A DNA stretch of 25,938 nt from JBGVSA01 sp047605765 (GCA_047605765.1 JASGFB010000067.1:1-25938), one strand, 5' to 3'; counted from the first letter of the stretch, positions 14,479-22,312 are shown. The notes: generated by a model not told the origin, from the sequence alone. Translations and numbers: made by a program.

Positions 14479-14508
14479 AGTATAGGCATGCTTTTGTCAG
14501 ACTACCAA
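14479..14508 (-). promoter_or_regulatory. Candidate sigma-70 promoter for the riboswitch-fliE transcript
   Basis: On the minus strand a -35-like TTGGTA (14508-14503) and a -10 TATACT (14484-14479) are separated by 18 nt. Transcription would start near 14472, exactly at the 5' edge of the GEMM-I aptamer, which strengthens the call. The -35 match is modest. No sigma-54 GG-N10-GC site was found here. Confidence 0.5.
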
Positions 14509-14521
14509 CAAAATTTTACGC

Positions 14522-14767
14522 TTATGCAAGAAATACCATTTGTTGCTGCGCCGCAATAGTTCTGTCACAAACCACTGGCACCGCGCGATGCCGGTCAACG
14601 ATCTCAATCGTTTGAGAGCAAACGATCAGCGCGCTTTCCACCATGAGACCCATACCATTGTCATGGCAGGTGGACGCCAGAGACCGATATTCATGGATAT
14701 TGATTTCCGAGACCTGATTCAAATAACCGTTTGAATCAACCTCACCGAAAAATAAATATCTCCTCAC
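14522..14767 (-). CDS. Small unrecognised ORF in the AT-rich intergenic region (doubtful gene)
   Basis: This is an open frame of 81 codons with a GTG start at 14767 and TAA at 14522. The protein begins MRRYLFFGEVDSNGYLNQVS and has no family I recognise, no membrane segment and no signal peptide. Codon use is not GC3-biased like the neighbouring genes, and the surrounding DNA is visibly richer in A and T. The opposite strand is also open for 64 codons (14540-14734), so chance or a decayed remnant is as likely as a real gene. A GTGAGGAG start context offers no separate ribosome site. It lies exactly where a lafK gene would be expected, but it shows no AAA+ or helix-turn-helix motif. Confidence 0.2.
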   Translation of the reverse strand: MRRYLFFGEVDSNGYLNQVSEINIHEYRSLASTCHDNGMGLMVESALIVCSQTIEIVDRHRAVPVVCDRTIAAQQQMVFLA

Positions 14768-14809
14768 GTCTAAAGTTTTTAAATACTCGCGACGTTTAAG
14801 CAGCGTAAC

Positions 14810-14835
14810 GCGCCCCTGGCGCAGGTTTTAATTTT
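14810..14835 (+). promoter_or_regulatory. Attenuator-like hairpin upstream of fliM
   Basis: GCGCC (14810-14814) and GGCGC (14818-14822) form a tight hairpin with a 3-nt loop, followed after AGG by a T-rich run (TTTTAATTTT). It looks like a weak Rho-independent terminator on the + strand, only 28 nt before the fliM ATG. A second small hairpin (CGGGC/GCCCG, about 14840-14852) follows. The stem is short, so termination would be weak. A role in damping read-through into fliM is inferred. Confidence 0.35.
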
Positions 14836-14862
14836 GAGCCGGGCATCGCCCGCATAGCCCTC

Positions 14863-15726
14863 ATGCCCATCCATCGCCCCGCCGCCCGCGCGCAGGCCAC
14901 AGCGCCGGCGCTCGACGCGCGCACGCTCGGCCGCCCCGTGCATCTGCTGCACAAGTTCGTCGGCCCCTTGCGCGAGGACCTTGCCGAGGTGTTCCGCACG
15001 GGCCTCAACCGGCGCTATCGCGCCTCGTTCGAGCTGGGCCGGGTGACCATCAGCCGCCTGGAGACGGTGCCGCCGCGCTGCCGCTGGCTGCAGTACACCG
15101 ATGCCACCGGCCGCATCGGCTTTGCCATCGAGCGCCAGGTGCTGTTGTGCGTGCTCGACTACCGCTACGGCGCCGGCGAAGGTGCCACCTCGCCCGCCAG
15201 CACGGCCCCGGTTCCCGAGACCGCCACCGAAGAGCGCCTAGCCGGCATGCTCGGCCGCCAGTTCGTCGGCGCCCTGGCCGAGCGCATCGAGTGGCTACCC
15301 GCTGCGGCCAGCGGCGAGACCTGCGTGCATGAATTCGCCGAGAGCGCCGGCGCCCCGCCATCAACGGGGACCTGGTGCGTGCGCGCCGAAGTGGCCGAAC
15401 CGACACGCGGCATCGAAGGCTGCCTGTGGTTCACCCTGGATGACGCCTGGATGCAGCGCCTGTTGTCACGCCTGGCGCCGGCCCGCGCCAACGGCGCCCG
15501 CACGGGGGCTGCGCCCCTGGCGGCGCGTCTTTCGCTCAACCTGGTGGGGCGCCTGCTCGAAAAGGAACTGCCCCTGGGCGTGCTGCTCGATGCGCGCGTG
15601 GGTGACGTGATCCCGGTCAGCCTCGGCGCCACCGACGTGCTGATCGACGAGGCGCGCTTGTTCACGGCGCGCGTGGCCGAGCACAAAGGCAAGCTCTGTT
15701 TAACCGCTTTCGAGGATGTGGAGTAA
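14863..15726 (+). CDS. fliM: FliM (LfiM-type), divergent C-ring switch protein
   Basis: This 287-aa protein is shorter than the usual 330. The FliM middle domain is recognisable (LHKFVGPLREDLAEVFRTGLNRRYRASFELGRV, then FAIERQVLLCVLDYRYGAGEG, equivalent to the usual VDNLFGGDG). A C-terminal SpoA domain follows (VLLDARVGDVIPVSLG, then GKLCLTAFEDVE). The N-terminal CheY-P-binding peptide of classical FliM (LSQxEIDALL) is absent; instead the first 25 residues are Ala/Arg/Pro-rich. This suggests weak or no response to the chemotaxis switch, as proposed for lateral flagella. No clear ribosome site precedes the ATG. It opens the + strand operon, 5 nt before fliN. Confidence 0.88.
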   Translation: MPIHRPAARAQATAPALDARTLGRPVHLLHKFVGPLREDLAEVFRTGLNRRYRASFELGRVTISRLETVPPRCRWLQYTDATGRIGFAIERQVLLCVLDYRYGAGEGATSPASTAPVPETATEERLAGMLGRQFVGALAERIEWLPAAASGETCVHEFAESAGAPPSTGTWCVRAEVAEPTRGIEGCLWFTLDDAWMQRLLSRLAPARANGARTGAAPLAARLSLNLVGRLLEKELPLGVLLDARVGDVIPVSLGATDVLIDEARLFTARVAEHKGKLCLTAFEDVE

Positions 15727-15731
15727 GAAGC

Positions 15732-16088
15732 ATGGACCCGATCGACAACACTGACCTGGGAAGCCTGCTGGCCGACCTGGCCGAGCCGGTGAATGAAGCG
15801 CCGATGGTGGCGGAAGCACCGCGTCCGCCCCGCTCGCTCACCCAGATGATGCGCAAGATCCCGGTAACCCTGACGCTGGAGGTGGGCGCCGCGCGGGTAT
15901 CGCTGCAGGACCTGATGAACATCCAGCAGGACAGCGTCATCGAACTCGACACCCTGGCCGGCGAACCGCTGGTCATCAAGGTGAACGGCACCGCCATCGG
16001 GCGCGCCGAAGTAGTGGTCTCGGGCGAGAACTACGGCCTCAAGGTGGTGGAACTGAGCGATCTCGATCTGGGCTCGCTGGGCGCGTGA
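15732..16088 (+). CDS. fliN: FliN, C-ring protein
   Basis: This 118-aa protein has a disordered acidic N-terminus and a SpoA domain in the second half (IPVTLTLEVGAARVSLQDLM, then VIELDTLAGEPLVIKVNGTAIGRAEVVV and YGLKVVEL). FliN tetramers form the base of the C-ring and bind FliH to bring the export ATPase in. It follows fliM by 5 nt and overlaps fliP by 4 nt (GTGA). There is no fliO between fliN and fliP. Confidence 0.96.
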   Translation: MDPIDNTDLGSLLADLAEPVNEAPMVAEAPRPPRSLTQMMRKIPVTLTLEVGAARVSLQDLMNIQQDSVIELDTLAGEPLVIKVNGTAIGRAEVVVSGENYGLKVVELSDLDLGSLGA

Positions 16089-16843
16089 CGGTCGTGCGAT
16101 CGACACGGCTGGCGCCGCTGCTCGGCGCCGCACTGCTCCTGGCCCTGCCGCTGGCGGCCCAGGCCGACACACTGGCAGTGCTCGGCAGCACCACCCAGGG
16201 CGCGACGACCGAACTGACGGTCAAGACGCAGATCCTGGTCATCATGACGCTGCTCGGGCTGTTGCCCGTGATGGTGCTGATGATGACGAGCTTCACCCGC
16301 TTCGTGATCGTGCTGTCGCTGCTGCGCCAGGCCCTCGGTCTGCAGACCGGGCTGCCCAACCGCATCGTCACCGGCGTGGCGCTGATCCTCACGCTGCTGG
16401 TGATGCGCCCGGTCGGCGAGCACATCTGGACCCACGCCTTCGTGCCCTATGACGAAGACAAGATCACCCTGCAAGAGGCGCTGAAGATCGCCGAGGCACC
16501 CTTGTCGCGCTTCATGCTGGCGCAGACGAGCAAGAGCGCGCTGGCGCAGATCTCGCAGCTGGCCGGCGAGAAGGACGTGGCCACGCCGCAGGACCACGCC
16601 TTCACCGTCAAGCTGGCGGCCTTCGTGCTGAGCGAACTGAAAACGGCCTTCCAGATCGGCTGCATGCTGTTCATCCCTTTTCTCGTCATCGACCTGGTGG
16701 TGTCGTCGGTGCTGATGGCGATGGGCATGATGATGCTGTCGCCGCTGGTGATCTCACTGCCGCTCAAGCTCTTGCTGTTCGTGCTGGTCGACGGCTGGAC
16801 GCTCACCGTCAATACGCTGGTCACCAGCGTGAGGGCCTTCTGA
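16085..16843 (+). CDS. fliP: FliP, export-gate membrane protein (GTG start)
   Basis: This 252-aa protein has a cleavable signal peptide (about 1-28, ending AAQA) and four later membrane segments. FliP signatures are present: TQILVIMTLLGLLPVMVLMMTSFTRFVIVLSLLRQALG, and later ELKTAFQIGCMLFIPFLVIDLVVSSVLMAMGMMM. FliP with FliQ and FliR makes the helical core of the export gate. The start is GTG at 16085 in a 4-nt overlap with the fliN stop, and it ends in a TGATG overlap with fliQ. In other systems FliO assists FliP assembly; none is encoded here. Confidence 0.97.
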   Translation: MTVVRSTRLAPLLGAALLLALPLAAQADTLAVLGSTTQGATTELTVKTQILVIMTLLGLLPVMVLMMTSFTRFVIVLSLLRQALGLQTGLPNRIVTGVALILTLLVMRPVGEHIWTHAFVPYDEDKITLQEALKIAEAPLSRFMLAQTSKSALAQISQLAGEKDVATPQDHAFTVKLAAFVLSELKTAFQIGCMLFIPFLVIDLVVSSVLMAMGMMMLSPLVISLPLKLLLFVLVDGWTLTVNTLVTSVRAF

Positions 16844-17115
16844 TGCTGACGCCGGAAGTGGCCGTCGAACTGATGGGCGACGCACTGCACATCGTGATGG
16901 TGCTGGTGGCGGTACTCATCGCACCGGGCCTCGTGGTGGGCCTGCTGGTCAGCCTGTTCCAGGCGGCCACGCAGATCAACGAGCAGACGCTGAGCTTTTT
17001 GCCGCGCCTGCTGGTGACGCTGCTGGCGATCACGCTGGCCGGGCGTTGGGCCAGCGGCTACGTGATGGATTTCTGCGTGGCGATATTCCAGCGCGCCGCC
17101 GCGCTGGTGGGCTAG
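16843..17115 (+). CDS. fliQ: FliQ, export-gate membrane protein
   Basis: This 90-aa protein has two membrane segments (about 16-38 and 50-75) joined by the conserved loop SLFQAATQINEQTLSFLPR, the best-known FliQ signature. It wraps the FliP-FliR core. It starts within the fliP stop (TGATG) and ends 11 nt before fliR. Confidence 0.97.
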   Translation: MLTPEVAVELMGDALHIVMVLVAVLIAPGLVVGLLVSLFQAATQINEQTLSFLPRLLVTLLAITLAGRWASGYVMDFCVAIFQRAAALVG

Positions 17116-17126
17116 GACGCGCTGCC

Positions 17127-17897
17127 ATGGAGCCCGTCTTCGGTCAGTTGCTGGCCCTGCTGCATGCCCTGTGGTGGCCGTTCTGCCGTGCGCTGGCGAT
17201 GTTCAGCGCCGCACCGGTCATCGGCGACAACATGGCGCCGGTGACGGTGCGCGTGCTGTTGTCGCTGGCACTGGCCGTGGTGATGCTGCCGGTGGCGCAG
17301 CCGGCCGTCCACATCGATCCCTTTTCATTGCAGGGCGTGGCCGCCACCGGCGAACAAGTGGTGGTGGGGCTGGTGATCGGCCTGGCCTTTCACCTGACCA
17401 TGGCCATCGTCATGGTGCTCGGCTACATGGTGTCCTCGCAGATGGGCCTGGCCATGGCGGTGATGAACGACCCCATGAACGGGACCTCGTCCGACGTGGT
17501 GTCGAGCCTGCTCTACATTCTGTGCATCATCGTGTTCTTCTCTATCGACGGGCATCTGGTGCTGACCCGCGTGCTCGGCGAGAGCTTCCGCACCTGGCCG
17601 GTGGGGCGTGGCTTCGAACTGCTGGCGCTGCACAAGCTGGCGCTCAATGTGGCCTGGGTGTTTTCGGCGGCCTTGTTGCTGGCGATCCCGATCGTGTTCT
17701 CGACGCTGGTGGTGCAGATCGGCTTCGGTTTCCTCAACCGCGTGGCCCCTACCCTCAATCTGTTTTCGCTCGGCTTTTCGCTGGTGACGGTGTTCGGCCT
17801 GCTGATGCTGGCGCAGATCGTGCACACCGTGCCGGCCCATTACGTCCGCATGACCGCCCGTGTGCTCGATATGCTGCGGCGGGATTTCGGCCTGTGA
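17127..17897 (+). CDS. fliR: FliR, export-gate membrane protein
   Basis: This 257-aa protein has about six membrane segments. FliR features are FSAAPVIGDNMAPVTVRVLLSLALAVV near the N-terminus, the central GEQVVVGLVIGLAFHL, SQMGLAMAVMNDPMNGTSSDVVSSLLYI, and FLNRVAPTLNLFSLGFSL near the C-terminus. The start at 17127 (MEPVFGQLL) is chosen over an earlier in-frame one at 17046 that would overlap fliQ by 70 nt. It ends 12 nt before flhB. Together with FliP and FliQ it forms the closed export pore. Confidence 0.96.
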   Translation: MEPVFGQLLALLHALWWPFCRALAMFSAAPVIGDNMAPVTVRVLLSLALAVVMLPVAQPAVHIDPFSLQGVAATGEQVVVGLVIGLAFHLTMAIVMVLGYMVSSQMGLAMAVMNDPMNGTSSDVVSSLLYILCIIVFFSIDGHLVLTRVLGESFRTWPVGRGFELLALHKLALNVAWVFSAALLLAIPIVFSTLVVQIGFGFLNRVAPTLNLFSLGFSLVTVFGLLMLAQIVHTVPAHYVRMTARVLDMLRRDFGL

Positions 17898-17909
17898 GGC
17901 GCGCCTGAC

Positions 17910-19058
17910 ATGGCCGAACAGGGCAGCAGCGAAGACAAGACCGAAAAGCCCTCGGCGCAGAAGCTGCGCAAATCGCGCGAGCAGGGGCAGGTGGCGCGCT
18001 CGCGCGATGTCGCCACGGCCATCGGCATCCTTGTATGCGTCAAGCTCATCGTGCTGCTGATGCCCACCTACCTGGAGGATTTCCGCCAACTGTTCGGTGC
18101 CGGCCTGGTCACCCTCGATGGCGACGGCACGCCCGACAACCTGTGGTCAACGGCCTTCGGCACCGCCATGCTGCTGATGGTCAAGATGATGCTGCCGCTT
18201 TTCGTGGCGCCGCTGAGCATCGCGCTGGGGGCGCTCTACCCCGGCGGCTGGGTGTTCACCGGTGCGCACCTGGCACCGAAGCTGTCGCGCATGAATCCGC
18301 TGGCCTACGCGCAACGGCTGGCTCAGCCCAAGCACGTGGCGGGCGTGCTGGCCTCCATCGCCAAGGCCGTTGCCCTGTGCATCGTGCTGTGGCACGTCGC
18401 CCGCAGCACACTAGGCGATTTCATCGCCCTGCAGGCGCAGCCGCTTGATCAGGCGGTGCTGGGCGGCGCCGGCTTGATGCTCGATGGCGTACTCGCCCTG
18501 TGCGCGGTATTCGTCATCTTCGCGCTCATCGATCTGCCGGTGCAGCGCTTCATCTACCTGCGCGAGCAGCGCATGACCAAGCGCGAGATGAAGGAGGAAT
18601 ACAAGAGCACCGAGGGCCGTCCCGAGGTGCGCCAGCGCATCCGCCAGTTGCAGTTGCAAATGGCCCGTCGCGGCGTGCGCAAGACCGTGCCCGGCGCCGA
18701 CGTGGTGATCGTCAATCCGGAACACTACGCGGTGGCGCTCAAGTACGACGCTGACCGCGCCGACGCACCCTTCGTCATCGCCAAGGGCGTCGACGAGATG
18801 GCGCTGTACATCCGCGAGGTGGCGCGCGAAGCACACGTCGAGGTGGTGCCGCTGCCGCCGCTGGCGCGCGCCATCTACAACACCAGCCAGGTGAACCAGA
18901 AGATCCCCGCCGCCCTGTACCGCGCCGTCGCTCAGGTACTCGGCTACGTACTGCAATTGCAGGCCTTCCGCGGCGGCCGCCGCGAACGCGCGCCGCAATT
19001 GCCCGATGCGCTGCCGATCCCGCGCGCTTTTCTCGACGCTCACGCCCGACACGAATGA
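17910..19058 (+). CDS. flhB: FlhB, export specificity switch protein with an NPEH cleavage motif
   Basis: This 382-aa protein starts with the typical EDKTEKPSAQKLRKSREQGQVARSRD, has four membrane segments, then the cytoplasmic domain with EREMKEEYKSTEGRPEVRQRIR-like sequence (MTKREMKEEYKSTEGRPEVR). The autocleavage site is NPEH at residues 269-272, where most FlhB proteins have NPTH; the Asn and Pro needed for cleavage are kept. The residues after it (YAVALKYD, APFVIAKGVDEMALYIREVA, and IYNTSQVNQKIP) are typical. FlhB switches export from hook to filament proteins when FliK signals. It overlaps flhA by 4 nt. The C-terminal tail is longer than usual and Arg/Pro-rich. Confidence 0.97.
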   Translation: MAEQGSSEDKTEKPSAQKLRKSREQGQVARSRDVATAIGILVCVKLIVLLMPTYLEDFRQLFGAGLVTLDGDGTPDNLWSTAFGTAMLLMVKMMLPLFVAPLSIALGALYPGGWVFTGAHLAPKLSRMNPLAYAQRLAQPKHVAGVLASIAKAVALCIVLWHVARSTLGDFIALQAQPLDQAVLGGAGLMLDGVLALCAVFVIFALIDLPVQRFIYLREQRMTKREMKEEYKSTEGRPEVRQRIRQLQLQMARRGVRKTVPGADVVIVNPEHYAVALKYDADRADAPFVIAKGVDEMALYIREVAREAHVEVVPLPPLARAIYNTSQVNQKIPAALYRAVAQVLGYVLQLQAFRGGRRERAPQLPDALPIPRAFLDAHARHE

Positions 19059-21151
19059 TGAATGCCCTGCGCCGACTGATGGATGAAATGCGCCGCCACC
19101 GCGTGGCGGCCCCCTTGTTCGTGATGGCCATCCTGGCGATGGTGATCCTGCCGCTGCCGCCGGTGCTGCTGGACGTGTTGTTCACCTTCAACATCGTCCT
19201 CGCCCTGCTGGTCATCCTGGTCAGCGTGAACAGCAGGCGGCCGCTGGATTTCTCGGTGTTCCCGACGGTGATCCTCGCCACCACGCTGATGCGCCTGACG
19301 CTCAACGTGGCGTCGACGCGCGTGGTGCTGCTGCACGGGCACGAAGGCACCAGCGCAGCGGGCCGCGTCATCGAGGCCTTCGGCCACGTGGTGATCGGCG
19401 GCAACTTCGTGGTCGGCCTGGTGGTGTTCGTGATCCTCATGATCATCAACTTCATCGTGGTGACCAAGGGCGCCGAGCGCATCTCCGAGGTGTCGGCGCG
19501 CTTCACGCTCGATGCGCTGCCGGGCAAGCAGATGGCCATCGACGCCGACCTCAACGCCGGTCTCATCAATCAGGAACGCGCCCAGCAACGCCGCCGCGAG
19601 GTGGCGGCGGAGGCCGACTTCTACGGCGCCATGGACGGCGCCTCGAAGTTCGTGCGCGGCGATGCCGTCGCCGGCATCCTGATCCTCATCATCAACATGG
19701 TGGGCGGCGTGGCCATCGGCGCGCTGATGCATGACCTGTCGCTGGCCGAGTCGTTTCGCCTGTATGCGCTGCTGACCATCGGCGACGGCCTGGTGGCGCA
19801 GATTCCGGCGCTGCTGTTGTCGGCCTCGGCAGCCATCATCGTCACGCGGGTAGGCAGCGAATCGAAGGATTTCGAACAGCAGGTGGGCCATCAGTTGCTG
19901 GCCTCGCCGAGCGTGCTGTACGGCGTGGCAGCGCTGATGACGGCGCTGGCGGCGATCCCCGGCATGCCGTGGCTGACCTTCCTGGGCTTCGCGGCGGTGG
20001 TGGCCTTCGTCGGCTGGCGCATGGCGCAGCGGCTGGCCACCGCGCCGAGCGAGCCGGACACCGCCGCCGTGCAGGCGGCGCTGCTCACCGAAGAAGCGCC
20101 CGACTTCGATTGGCGCAGCCTGCCCTTTGTGGAGCCCCTGTCGGTCACGCTGGGCTACAAGCTCGTCGGCCTCATCGATCCAGGCCAGGGCGCGCCGCTG
20201 TCACGCCGCATCAAGGGCATCCGCCAGAGCCTGAGCGAGAGCATGGGCGTGGTGCTGCCGGCCATCAGCGTGCGTGACGATCTGGGGCTGCGCCCCTCGC
20301 AATATGCCGTGCTGCTGTCCGGCACGGTGATCGCGCAGGCCGAGGTGTTCGCCGATCATCTGATGGCCATCCCTTCGCCCCAGGTGTACGGTGATCTGGA
20401 TGGCATCCCCGGTGTCGAACCGGCCTATGGCATGCCGGTGACATGGATCGCACCGGATCAGAAAGGGCATGCGCTCGGCCTCGGCTACCAGGTGGTCGAC
20501 GCCCCCAGCGTGGTGGCCACCCATGTCTCCAAGCTGATGCGCGACAACCTGCCGGAACTGATCCGCCATGAAGACGTGCCGGCCTTGCTGGAGCGCCTGG
20601 CGGCGCAGGCGCCCAAGCTGTCCGCCGCGCTGGAAAAAGCGCTCAACGCCAGTCAGTTGTTGAAGGTCTTCCGGGTCTTGCTGACCGAACAGGTGTCGCT
20701 GCGCGACATCGTGCCCATCGCCACCACGCTGCTCGACAGCGCCGAGAGCACCAAGGATCCGATCCTGCTGGCGGCGGAAGTACGCTGCACGGTGCGGCGC
20801 CAGATCGTGGCAGCCCTGGTCGGGCAGACGGGCGAGATGCGCGCCTTCAATCTGAGCGGCGATCTGGAGAACATGCTGCTTGGCGCACTCAATCAGGCAC
20901 GCCAGGGGGGCAAGACGGCGCTCGACAATTACCCCATCGATCCGAACCTGTTGTCGCAGTTGCAATCGCACATGCCCTTGGTGCGTGAGCAGATGAAGCA
21001 GCAGGGCGCCGCCCCGCTGCTGGTCGTGATGCCGCAGATCCGCCCGCTGCTGGCGCGCTATGCGCGCCTGTTCGCGCCCGGCCTGGCAGTGCTGTCGTAC
21101 AACGAAATCCCCGAGCAGCGCGAAGTGAGCATCATCGGTTCGCTGGGCTGA
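19055..21151 (+). CDS. flhA: FlhA, export-gate ring protein
   Basis: This 698-aa protein has eight predicted membrane segments in its first half and a large cytoplasmic domain in the second. FHIPEP signatures are present: TLMRLTLNVASTRVVLLHGHEG, VTKGAERISEVSARFTLDALPGKQMAIDADLNAG, and RRREVAAEADFYGAMDGASKFVRGDA. The cytoplasmic end has VVMPQIRPLLARYARLFAPGLAVLSYNEIPE, as in family members. FlhA forms the nonameric docking ring for chaperones. The length is typical. It starts in the flhB stop (ATGA) and is the last gene of the + strand operon; its end is 9 nt from the convergent FliK-like gene, with no clear terminator between them. Confidence 0.98.
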   Translation: MMNALRRLMDEMRRHRVAAPLFVMAILAMVILPLPPVLLDVLFTFNIVLALLVILVSVNSRRPLDFSVFPTVILATTLMRLTLNVASTRVVLLHGHEGTSAAGRVIEAFGHVVIGGNFVVGLVVFVILMIINFIVVTKGAERISEVSARFTLDALPGKQMAIDADLNAGLINQERAQQRRREVAAEADFYGAMDGASKFVRGDAVAGILILIINMVGGVAIGALMHDLSLAESFRLYALLTIGDGLVAQIPALLLSASAAIIVTRVGSESKDFEQQVGHQLLASPSVLYGVAALMTALAAIPGMPWLTFLGFAAVVAFVGWRMAQRLATAPSEPDTAAVQAALLTEEAPDFDWRSLPFVEPLSVTLGYKLVGLIDPGQGAPLSRRIKGIRQSLSESMGVVLPAISVRDDLGLRPSQYAVLLSGTVIAQAEVFADHLMAIPSPQVYGDLDGIPGVEPAYGMPVTWIAPDQKGHALGLGYQVVDAPSVVATHVSKLMRDNLPELIRHEDVPALLERLAAQAPKLSAALEKALNASQLLKVFRVLLTEQVSLRDIVPIATTLLDSAESTKDPILLAAEVRCTVRRQIVAALVGQTGEMRAFNLSGDLENMLLGALNQARQGGKTALDNYPIDPNLLSQLQSHMPLVREQMKQQGAAPLLVVMPQIRPLLARYARLFAPGLAVLSYNEIPEQREVSIIGSLG

Positions 21152-21160
21152 GTACGGCGC

Positions 21161-22132
21161 TCAGGGCGTCAGCCCCGCCAGCACCAGAACGGTCTCGGCG
21201 GCGGCGCGATACAGGGCCGGCGCGACGGCAGCGGCAGGCCCGCGCGGCAGCAATTCCTGGCGTGGCACCGTCGGCGCCGGCAACTGTCCATGGGCGATGC
21301 TGCAGCGATACAAGCGTAGCTCGATGCGCGCCAGCGCCGCCGAAATGCGTGGCAGCGCATCGTGCAGCGGCGCGATGGCGGCGGACCGCTCGGCGGCCAG
21401 ACTCAGCTGGATGCCGCCACTGACCCACTGCACGTGCAGCATGATCGGCCCCAGCCCCGGCAACACGCATTCCACGCGGATGGCCAGCATGCGCGCGCGC
21501 CGGTGGGCCGGACGCGCGTCCTCGTCGGGGTCGGCCTGCACCAGGCGCAGCAGCATTGGCTGCCCACCCCAGGCATACAGCGGGAAGGACCAGCGCTGGA
21601 TGTCATCGGGCAAGGTGGTGTTGAGCGCTTCGCGCGCCACGGCGCTACCCGGCGCGGCATAGGCGGCGCCGGCCGGCGGGGCGTAAGCCTCGTCACTGCG
21701 CCAGCGCCCGTGCACCAGCGCACGCCAGCTGTTGGCCAGGGCGGCGGCGCTCGGCTCGCGCCAGGTGATGCGGCGCAGGGCGGTCTGGTCCAGGCGCATG
21801 GCAGCCTGATCGGTGAGCGGCGCACGCGGTGCCACGGTGGCACTGGCGTGGGCACGCGGGGTGGTGCCGCAGAATTCCAGTTCGAGCGGATCCGTGGCCA
21901 GCACGCGCACCAGCAGGACGTCGCCCTCCCGCAGCCCCTGGCTGTATTCGGACAGGCCGGTCAGGCGCAGGGCGCGCCCATTGTCGGCGGACACCAGCAG
22001 GTCGGCGCCATCGGCCTCGGTGAGGGCCAGCCTGAGGGTTTCGCCCAGCGAGAACCCATGCGACAGCGAGCGCTGCGCGCGTGCCTGCGCGGGGGGCATG
22101 TGCACCACCGCCGAAACCCTGTCCAGCGCCAT
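21161..22132 (-). CDS. FliK-like protein with Flg_hook-type C-terminal region (second hook-length-like gene)
   Basis: This 323-aa protein is not fully recognised. The N-terminal 90 residues contain a small beta-type domain (GLREGDVLLVRVLATDPLELEF) seen in several betaproteobacterial FliK-like proteins. The C-terminal region (about 215-290) resembles the Flg_hook domain: LPGLGPIMLHVQWVSGGIQLSLAAERSAAIAPL, then ALPRISAALARIELRLY. The middle is Ala/Arg-rich. The ribosome site GGGAAG precedes the ATG at 22132. There is a genuine fliK in the main array (6214), so this is a second candidate, on its own, between flhA and flagellin. It follows the flagellin terminator, so it needs its own promoter, which I did not identify. 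The role is inferred and uncertain. Confidence 0.6.
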   Translation of the reverse strand: MALDRVSAVVHMPPAQARAQRSLSHGFSLGETLRLALTEADGADLLVSADNGRALRLTGLSEYSQGLREGDVLLVRVLATDPLELEFCGTTPRAHASATVAPRAPLTDQAAMRLDQTALRRITWREPSAAALANSWRALVHGRWRSDEAYAPPAGAAYAAPGSAVAREALNTTLPDDIQRWSFPLYAWGGQPMLLRLVQADPDEDARPAHRRARMLAIRVECVLPGLGPIMLHVQWVSGGIQLSLAAERSAAIAPLHDALPRISAALARIELRLYRCSIAHGQLPAPTVPRQELLPRGPAAAVAPALYRAAAETVLVLAGLTP

Positions 22133-22228
22133 ACGCTTCCCTTACCGCCTGCGTCTTTTATGAGAAGCCGCCGGTCGGGCATCGCCGCGCGTGCGCGCCG
22201 ATCCTTGCCAGCCGCGTCCCCTGCCTTC

Positions 22229-22260
22229 AAAAGAAAGGCCAGCCCGTGCTGCGGCTGGCC
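22229..22260 (-). terminator. Rho-independent terminator after flagellin
   Basis: On the minus strand, GGCCAGCC (22260-22253) pairs perfectly with GGCTGGCC (22244-22237), then TTTCTTTT follows (22236-22229). The 8-bp GC-rich stem plus T-tract lies 53 nt after the flagellin stop. Confidence 0.92.
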
Positions 22261-22312
22261 CCGTCGACCACGCCCCGTCGTGCGGGGCGCGGCGCCGTTC
22301 ATGCCGAATGCA

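Noticed and set aside
14574..14591. TGGCACC...GATGC, sigma-54-like, + strand
   Set aside because: Spacing between GG and GC is 11 nt instead of the strict 10.
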